NCBI GenBank assembly: GCA_028293005.1
Contig: JAQGLH010000026.1
Span: forward strand, 1-11,084
Origin: Alphaproteobacteria bacterium
GTDB lineage: Bacteria > Pseudomonadota > Alphaproteobacteria > Sphingomonadales > Sphingomonadaceae
Reading direction: 5' to 3'
Length of the DNA stretch: 11,084 nucleotides
The translations under genes and the position numbers were made by a program. Shown here one piece after another: positions 6,813 through 11,084 of the stretch. The stretch's first letter is position 1. Every line of letters starts with the position of its first letter. The notes under the pieces are model-generated. The model saw only the letters and a program-made list of their open reading frames with translations. It was not told the origin of the DNA and ran no database searches.

Positions 6813-7618
6813 TCGCCATATCCATAATAGCTGCCGAAACGTCGCCCGCCGACCGCCAGGCTCGTTCCATTGAGCACCAGGCTGATCGTGTCGCAGGCGG
6901 AAAGCAGCGCGAGCGCTTCGCGCAGATCCGCTTCGGTGGTTTGATCCGCCCGCACGACCATCATCACCTGCCCGGCGTAGCTCGCGAGTACTGACGCGGG
7001 CGACGCCACCAGCGCTGGCGACGAATCGAAGATGACAATGCGGTTGGGATGATTGAGCGTGAGCGCCTCGAGCACCTCGTTGGTGCGGGTCGAGGCAAGC
7101 AGCTCGGTGACGTCGTTCGCCTGCCGGCCAGCCGGCAGGACTGAAAGCCCCTTGATATCGGTGCGAATGACGAAGTCGTTGGGATCGGCGTGCGGATTTT
7201 TGATCGCATCGACGAAGCCCGGCCCTCCCTCGAGGCCCAAGAGCGTAAGCAGTTCCGGCTTGGCGAAATCGCCATCGACCAGCAGGATTTCGAGCTCTTT
7301 CTCGCCCGCCATCGACAGCGCGAGGCTGAGTGCGCAGAAGGTCTTGCCCTCATTGGGCTGCGCCGAGCAGACCAGGATCGTCCGGCGCTTGCCGGAATCG
7401 ATCGCGCTCGGCCCACTCGTGGGGAGCAGCAGCTGGCGCTTGATGATCCGGAATTCCTCGGCAATGCCGCTGATCGCCGCGTCGGGCAGCGCAAAACCGG
7501 CAGCGGCGAGACGCTCGCGATCGACGACGGCAGCCGAACGACCGGACGACCGCGTCGAACGCCCGGTCCGTGCGCCGGCGGACAAGGGGGAGGCAGCGGC
7601 TACGCGAGCCGCGGGCAC
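6809..7618 (-). CDS. XrtA-associated BY-type tyrosine autokinase, kinase domain (gene broken by a frameshift upstream)
   Basis: This frame encodes the catalytic part of a bacterial tyrosine kinase of the CpsD/CapB type, which phosphorylates its own C-terminal tyrosines and controls polysaccharide polymerisation through the chain-length protein. Numbering from the GTG at 7618, Walker A is SAQPNEGKT (85-93), Walker A' is ILLVDGDFAKP (111-121), Walker B is IVIFDSSPAL (194-203), and the tail GSYYGYGE carries Tyr264, Tyr265 and Tyr267. The segment AEEFRIIKRQLL (53-64) is typical of the family. The GTG is preceded by GAGGAG at four bases, so separate initiation is conceivable, but the frame stays plausible upstream of it (FGETEER). 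The expected N-terminus lies in another frame at 7600-7899. If joined, the product would be about 363 residues. Its stop overlaps the barrel start by four bases. Confidence 0.85.
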   Translation of the reverse strand: MPAARVAAASPLSAGARTGRSTRSSGRSAAVVDRERLAAAGFALPDAAISGIAEEFRIIKRQLLLPTSGPSAIDSGKRRTILVCSAQPNEGKTFCALSLALSMAGEKELEILLVDGDFAKPELLTLLGLEGGPGFVDAIKNPHADPNDFVIRTDIKGLSVLPAGRQANDVTELLASTRTNEVLEALTLNHPNRIVIFDSSPALVASPASVLASYAGQVMMVVRADQTTEADLREALALLSACDTISLVLNGTSLAVGGRRFGSYYGYGE

Positions 7619-7899
7619 GCGCTCCTCGGTTTCGCCGAAAAGGGTTCGGGCTCGTCCGCGGAGCTCGGATCGGCAAGCGTCGGCTCGGTCGCCGCGGGCG
7701 TCGCGGCGGGCGTCGAGGCAGCGTCGGCGCCAGCCTCCTCTCCGACGACCACAGGCTCGAGCTGGTCGGCGGGCGCGTCGGCATTCGGTGCCGGGTCCTG
7801 CGGCGCCGGCGCGCGCAAGAAATCGGCTTCCAAGTCATAGACTTCGGCGGCGCGTTCAAAAAGCGATCCACTCGCGCCGAGGCTGCTGTGCTTGTTCAT
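7600..7899 (-). pseudogene. N-terminal fragment of the tyrosine autokinase, out of frame with the kinase domain
   Basis: A 99-codon frame beginning MNKHSSLGASGSLFERAAEV, a recognisable start for XrtA-associated tyrosine kinases, followed by an Ala/Pro/Glu-rich linker (about residues 29-86) and then a TAG at 7602-7600. The ATG at 7899 is supported by a strong GAGGTG at 7911-7906 with six-base spacing; a GTG at 7908 in the same frame is less well placed. The fragment overlaps the GTG-started kinase frame by 19 bases. The two pieces are most simply read as one gene with a single-base deletion (or two-base insertion), most likely near CCCTTTT at 7644-7638. Whether the break is real, a sequencing error, or bypassed in the cell cannot be decided here. 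Confidence 0.7.
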
Positions 7900-7905
7900 C
7901 TCAGA

Positions 7906-7911
7906 CACCTC
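7906..7911 (-). promoter_or_regulatory. Ribosome binding site of the tyrosine kinase gene
   Basis: GAGGTG is a perfect match to the 16S anti-Shine-Dalgarno core. It overlaps the stop codon of the chain-length gene and lies six bases before ATG 7899. It fixes the start at MNKHSS rather than at the GTG at 7908, and shows that initiation for the kinase gene occurs here, upstream of the frame break. Confidence 0.7.
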
Positions 7912-9439
7912 ACGCGACCATGCCGCGTTGCCAGAATTCGACGATCATGAGCAGCGCATAAGCGGCACCGAGCGCACCTCCCGCACCCGCGAACCAGCGC
8001 AGCCGCTGCCGCGCCACGACCTGGGCCGGGGCGGTGACGATCTCGCTCACGGCGCCGAGCACCGGCAGCCCGGTCACCGCCTGAAGGCGGCCGAGCGTCG
8101 GGAAGGTCATCTGGAGCTGGCTCTTGGCGAAAGCCGCGCCGGCGCCGGCACCGAGCGCGACGATCAGGATAACAGTCAACAGCAGCGGGCGGTTGGGCTT
8201 GGCCGGGACGGTCGGCACGCTCGGCCGCTCGATCACACGGAACTTCATGCCTTCGGTCTTGATATTGACGTCGCTGCGCAGGCGCAGCTGCTCGCGGTCC
8301 TCGAGCAATTTGTCATATTGCCGCTTGAGCACCTCGTAGTCGCGGTTGAGCCGGGCCTGCTCGGCGACGACCTCGGGCTCTTCGGTTTGAAGTCCACTGA
8401 GCTGGGCGAGGTCCGACTGGAGCTGGCTCTTGCGCGCAGCGAGCGCCGAGGCCTGCGCTTCCTTCTCGGCGAGCATGCTGCGCAGGCTGATGTAGAGTGG
8501 GTTGGAGGCGCCGGTCGGGACGCCGCTGCGCCGCTCCGCCTCGGCTTGCGGGCGAAGCCGCGCGATCTGCGCGCGGGCTGCGACGAGATCGGGATGGTTG
8601 TCGGTCCAGCCCCGTGCACGCAACTGGCTGAGCTGCGCCTCGAGCGAGTCGATCTGCGCGGTGGCGCTGCCGCCGCTCTCGCCGCCGGCGACATTCGCCG
8701 GAGTCGCGGCGACCTGGCCGCGCGCGGCGGCAAGTCCGCCCTGCGCCGCGATCAGCTGCTGGTTGATATCGTTCAATTCCATGCGCGCTCCGGCGAGGCG
8801 CTGGGCGACCGACCCTTCGCCAGGCAGCACGCCCATGAAGCGGGTCTCGAAGTCGACGCGGCGCTGCTCGGCGTCGCGCAGATCGATCTCGCGCTTCTTG
8901 AGCTCGTCTTCCAGGAAGCTCAAAGTCTGGCCGGTCTGCGCGCGATCGCCGGCGAGATTGCCCTCGACGAACGCATCGATCAGCGCCTGCACGACCGCCG
9001 CGGATGTGCGCGCGTTCTGCGCATTCGAAAAGCCCGCCACCGAGGAGGTGGCGATGATCTCGAAGATATCGTCCTGCTGCGCGGTGACCTTGATCGCCAG
9101 GCGAAGCGCGGCGACCTGCGCGGCGAGATCGCGGTCGTTGGCGACCTGCAGATTGAGGTCGGTGCGGCGCACGACCTTCTCGAGATTTTCGGTCGACGTC
9201 AAAGTCTGCTTGATCCGGACGAGATCGTTCTTGCGCTGAACCGGATCACTGCCGATCGCGCTCGGCAGCAGGTCGGGTGTTTCGACGGAAATCCGCGCCT
9301 TCGCCTCATAGCTGTTGGGGATCAGGGCGATCACCAGCCAGCCGGCGAGGCAAAACCCCCAGGCGACGGCAAGCGCCAGCCAGCGGCGTCTCCAAACCGA
9401 ATGGAGCGCAATCCTGAGCTGTTCGTAAAGTCCGTCCAT
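7910..9439 (-). CDS. XrtA system polysaccharide chain-length determinant (Wzz/GNVR type)
   Basis: A 509-residue inner-membrane co-polymerase that sets exopolysaccharide length and bridges to the export protein. It begins MDGLYEQLRIALHSVWRRRW, with a first membrane helix at about 20-41. A large periplasmic region follows, with long helical coiled-coil stretches (about 170-240, 262-302 and 320-390). The GNVR-like segment YEVLKRQYDKLLEDRE (368-383) precedes a second helix at 418-438. The loop 439-480, with TFPTLGRLQAVTGLPVLG, resembles the cytosolic segment by which such proteins meet their tyrosine kinase. A third hydrophobic helix at 482-503 ends the protein. The frame is open to 9583, but ATG 9439 is preferred: the conserved start is there, AAGGA lies 11 bases upstream (9455-9451), and the extension would overlap the export gene. 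The kinase domain is a separate protein, unlike fused Wzc. Confidence 0.93.
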   Translation of the reverse strand: MDGLYEQLRIALHSVWRRRWLALAVAWGFCLAGWLVIALIPNSYEAKARISVETPDLLPSAIGSDPVQRKNDLVRIKQTLTSTENLEKVVRRTDLNLQVANDRDLAAQVAALRLAIKVTAQQDDIFEIIATSSVAGFSNAQNARTSAAVVQALIDAFVEGNLAGDRAQTGQTLSFLEDELKKREIDLRDAEQRRVDFETRFMGVLPGEGSVAQRLAGARMELNDINQQLIAAQGGLAAARGQVAATPANVAGGESGGSATAQIDSLEAQLSQLRARGWTDNHPDLVAARAQIARLRPQAEAERRSGVPTGASNPLYISLRSMLAEKEAQASALAARKSQLQSDLAQLSGLQTEEPEVVAEQARLNRDYEVLKRQYDKLLEDREQLRLRSDVNIKTEGMKFRVIERPSVPTVPAKPNRPLLLTVILIVALGAGAGAAFAKSQLQMTFPTLGRLQAVTGLPVLGAVSEIVTAPAQVVARQRLRWFAGAGGALGAAYALLMIVEFWQRGMVA

Positions 9440-9482
9440 CGACGCGCTGGTCCTTGTGGGAGTCCGTGGTGGCCCGATCGGG

Positions 9483-10130
9483 TCAGAACATGCTTTCGGG
9501 GATGATGATGACGTCGCCCGGCTCGAGCCGGACGTTGGCGCCGATGTCGCCCTTCTTGAGCAGGCGCGCGATCTTGAGGTCATATTGCGCTTGCTTGCCG
9601 CTGACCTTGTCCTGGCGGATCAGACGGGCGCGATCGCCCGCCGCATATTGCGACAGGCCGCCGACCGCGATCATCGCGTCGAGCAGCGTCATGTTCGCCC
9701 GGTAGGGCAAGGAGGCCGGCTTCTCGGTCGCACCGACGACGCGGATCTGCTGCGAGAAGGTGCCCTGGAACTTGTCGACCATCACCGAGACGAGCGGATC
9801 CTCGATATATTGGGTCAGCTTGCCCTTGATGTTCTCGGCGAGCTGCGCTGGCGTCTTGCCCGCGGCCTGAAGATCGGTGATCAAAGGGGTCGTGATCCGT
9901 CCGTCGGGACGAACCTGGACCTTGGCGCCAAGCTCCGGGTTGCGCCAGACGAAGACGGTAAGCTCGTCGAGCGCGCCGATCATATAATCCTCGCCGGGTG
10001 CGCTCTCCTCGCTGAGGAAGGTCGCCGGTGGCAGCGTCTTGCCGCTGCGCCCACTGGATGCGCAGCCAGTCAGTCCAGCCGTGCCGATCGCCGCGATCAA
10101 AACCAGCTTGAACGTCACAGATCCACGCAT
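9483..10130 (-). CDS. XrtA system polysaccharide export lipoprotein (Wza/EpsE-like)
   Basis: A 215-residue outer-membrane polysaccharide export protein. The N-terminus is a lipoprotein signal: basic residues, a hydrophobic run LVLIAAIGTAG and the lipobox LTGC with Cys23 as the lipidation site. The PES (Poly_export) domain spans about 48-119, including YMIGALDELTVFVWRNPEL and the VRPDGRITTPL segment. One SLBB domain follows at about 127-172 (QQIRVVGATEKP), and the protein ends RLEPGDVIIIPESMF. It is shorter than Wza (about 380 residues), lacking the extra SLBB copy and the C-terminal outer-membrane helix. The pore across the outer membrane may therefore be supplied by another protein, possibly the barrel encoded downstream; that is inference. 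A good AAGGAG lies eight bases before the ATG. It is the first gene after the 271-base gap, so probably the first of the operon. Confidence 0.94.
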   Translation of the reverse strand: MRGSVTFKLVLIAAIGTAGLTGCASSGRSGKTLPPATFLSEESAPGEDYMIGALDELTVFVWRNPELGAKVQVRPDGRITTPLITDLQAAGKTPAQLAENIKGKLTQYIEDPLVSVMVDKFQGTFSQQIRVVGATEKPASLPYRANMTLLDAMIAVGGLSQYAAGDRARLIRQDKVSGKQAQYDLKIARLLKKGDIGANVRLEPGDVIIIPESMF

Positions 10131-10138
10131 CGACCATT

Positions 10139-10144
10139 CTCCTT
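10139..10144 (-). promoter_or_regulatory. Ribosome binding site of the export lipoprotein gene
   Basis: AAGGAG lies eight bases before the ATG at 10130. It separates this start from a competing ATG at 10137, which is in a different frame and overlaps the region immediately after the Shine-Dalgarno sequence. It is one of the clearest ribosome binding sites in the window, as expected for the first gene of an operon. Confidence 0.75.
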
Positions 10145-10251
10145 ACCCCGAGGCATCGCGCGCATCCGTCAGTCGAAACCGCCTGAGAAGCGCGCAATCC
10201 TGGCTTCGCTATCGGGGAAAGAGGTAAAATTACGGTTAGGAACAAGCGCTA

Positions 10252-10276
10252 TTTGGGACGCGTCCCGCTTTGGGAC
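10252..10276. promoter_or_regulatory. Repeated GGGAC/GTCCC element, possible operator
   Basis: The plus strand reads TTTGGGAC (10252-10259), GTCCC (10262-10266) and TTTGGGAC again (10269-10276). The two eight-base copies are spaced 17 bases apart. The middle GTCCC makes a perfect 12-base palindrome with the first copy (10255-10266) and an inverted repeat GTCCC-N5-GGGAC with the second. It lies about 120 bases upstream of the export lipoprotein start. Such alternating half-sites are typical of regulator binding sites, but I do not recognise the regulator. Confidence 0.4.
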
Positions 10277-10401
10277 CGGCGCTCGATCATCGGTTAATCA
10301 CTTGGCGATGGGCCCGTTAACGCTCCGCGACGGGAGGGTCGGTCGCGCCGCGTCCGCACCGCAATCTGCGCCATAGCGGGATCTGTTACCGGCTGGGTGG
10401 A

Positions 10402-11084
10402 TCAGTCGCTGCCGCCGACCACCATCTCGCGTGCCGGCTGCTGGTCGAGAAACGCCTGCGGGCTGGCCGACAGGCCATAGGCACCCGCCATGAACACCGC
10501 GACCAGGTCGCCGACCCCGGCTGGTGGCACCATGACGTCATCGGCAAGCCGGTCGAGCGGGGTGCAGAGGCAGCCGACGATGCTCGCTTCCTCGCTTGCG
10601 GCCTCGTTCCAGCGGGTCGCGATCGCCACCGGATAGTTGCGCCGCACGACCTGGCCGAAATTGCCGCTGGCGGCGAGCTGATGATGCATCCCGCCGTCAG
10701 TGACGAGGAAGACCTTGTCGTGGCTGCGCTTGCGGTCGACGATCTCGGTCAGATAGACGCCGCATTCGCCGACCAGCCAGCGGCCAAGCTCGATCGCGAA
10801 CTCGGAGCGGTGCAGCAGCGCGCTGCGGCCGTCGAGCGCGGCGGCAAGCGCTGCTCCCACTTGCTCGACGTCGAGCGGTTGCTCGCCCGCGAAATAGGGA
10901 ATGCCGAAGCCGCCGCCGAGATTGACCAAAGGCGGAGACGCGCCGATCTCATCCGCAAGGCTGCCCGCGAGGTCGATCGTCGCCTTTTGCGCGTCGATCA
11001 ACGCCTCTGCGCTGAGCGCCTGGGATCCGACATAGATGTGAAAACCGCGCCATAAGGCGCTGGAATCGATGATCGTCCGCACCA
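10402..11084 (-). CDS. PLP-dependent decarboxylase, exosortase A system-associated (partial: N-terminal part beyond the right edge)
   Basis: The last 226 residues of a fold-type III (ornithine/diaminopimelate decarboxylase-like) enzyme of the TIGR03099 kind found beside exosortase A genes. Counting from the first visible codon, the segment GFHIYVGSQ (13-21) corresponds to the barrel strand before the phosphate-binding loop NLGGGFGIPY (54-63). ELGRWLVGE (98-106) is the ExGR-type motif. GCLCTPLDRLAD (170-181) is the Cys-x-x-x-Asp active-site motif, and GAYG (200-203) carries the conserved active-site Tyr. The lysine that binds PLP would lie in the missing part. The reaction in this system is unknown; related enzymes release an amine or amino acid that could decorate the polysaccharide. 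It is transcribed in the same direction as the operon but separated by 271 bases, so it may be its own unit or the end of an upstream one. Confidence 0.92.
   Translation of the reverse strand, partial: VRTIIDSSALWRGFHIYVGSQALSAEALIDAQKATIDLAGSLADEIGASPPLVNLGGGFGIPYFAGEQPLDVEQVGAALAAALDGRSALLHRSEFAIELGRWLVGECGVYLTEIVDRKRSHDKVFLVTDGGMHHQLAASGNFGQVVRRNYPVAIATRWNEAASEEASIVGCLCTPLDRLADDVMVPPAGVGDLVAVFMAGAYGLSASPQAFLDQQPAREMVVGGSD

Larger units (their letters stand above)
10131..10401. other. Non-coding gap upstream of the export/chain-length operon
   Basis: This 271-base stretch separates the decarboxylase stop from the export lipoprotein start and is the only sizeable gap in the window. It is locally richer in A and T around 10220-10260 than the flanking genes. 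It should hold the operon promoter, but I cannot name a convincing -35/-10 pair or a sigma-54 site. A six-base-pair inverted repeat (CGCGAC-N10-GTCGCG, about 10330-10351) lies beyond the decarboxylase stop but has no T-run, so it is at best a weak terminator. The GGGAC/GTCCC element is listed separately. Confidence 0.6.

Noticed and set aside
7638..7644. CCCTTTT as a programmed -1 ribosomal frameshift site in the kinase gene
   Set aside because: In the zero frame the codons are CCC TTT, preceded by A, so the X XXY YYZ register is not met, and no downstream pseudoknot was recognised. A simple deletion or base-call error is more economical.
10291..10321. Two TTAA(C) half-sites resembling CtrA boxes
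   Set aside because: The TTAA cores are separated by 19 bases rather than the seven of the full CtrA motif, and isolated half-sites are too short to be convincing.
10330..10351. Inverted repeat after the decarboxylase as an intrinsic terminator
   Set aside because: The six-base-pair stem has a ten-base loop and no T-run after it.
10361..10379. Possible sigma-54 promoter (TGGCGC ... TTGC on the minus strand) upstream of the operon
   Set aside because: The GG and GC dinucleotides are eight bases apart instead of the required ten, so it does not fit the -24/-12 pattern.
1..11084. CRISPR arrays, tRNA or rRNA genes, insertion sequences, attachment sites
   Set aside because: No repeat-spacer pattern, cloverleaf, rRNA segment, transposase or terminal inverted repeats were seen; the window is nearly filled by the polysaccharide genes.

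Overview
The window is a high-GC stretch, about two-thirds G+C by eye, from the chromosome of what is most likely a sphingomonad-type alphaproteobacterium. It carries most of an exosortase A (XrtA/PEP-CTERM) exopolysaccharide locus. The lineage is inferred from the gene set, gene order and protein style; there is no rRNA or housekeeping marker to confirm it. All convincing genes lie on the minus strand. The long plus-strand open frames are shadows of high-GC codon use.

In the direction of transcription (high to low coordinate) the order is: the C-terminal part of an exosortase A-associated PLP-dependent decarboxylase (cut by the right edge); a 271-bp non-coding gap with a repeat that could be an operator; a polysaccharide export lipoprotein; a polysaccharide chain-length determinant; a BY-type tyrosine autokinase whose reading frame is broken near its N-terminal linker; an outer-membrane beta-barrel of the PEP-CTERM-associated type; an ExeA/GspA-like AAA ATPase; a polysaccharide deacetylase; a FemAB/GNAT-like transferase; a GT-B glycosyltransferase; and exosortase A itself (cut by the left edge), with its catalytic Cys, Arg and His all visible.

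The genes after the gap are tightly packed. Four junctions overlap by 1 to 4 bases (ATGA or TGATG), and elsewhere gaps are 70 bases or less, so this looks like one operon with translational coupling. The export lipoprotein, chain-length protein and kinase form the export and length-control machinery. The glycosyltransferase, deacetylase and FemAB-like protein build or modify the glycan. The barrel and ATPase are system-specific parts of unknown mechanism. Exosortase A would process PEP-CTERM proteins encoded elsewhere, since no PEP-CTERM substrate is seen here.

The system itself is a known type. The points that deserve a second look are the kinase frameshift, a Shine-Dalgarno sequence separated from the ATPase start by a small hairpin, the repeat upstream of the operon, and the close pairing of the deacetylase with the FemAB-like transferase.
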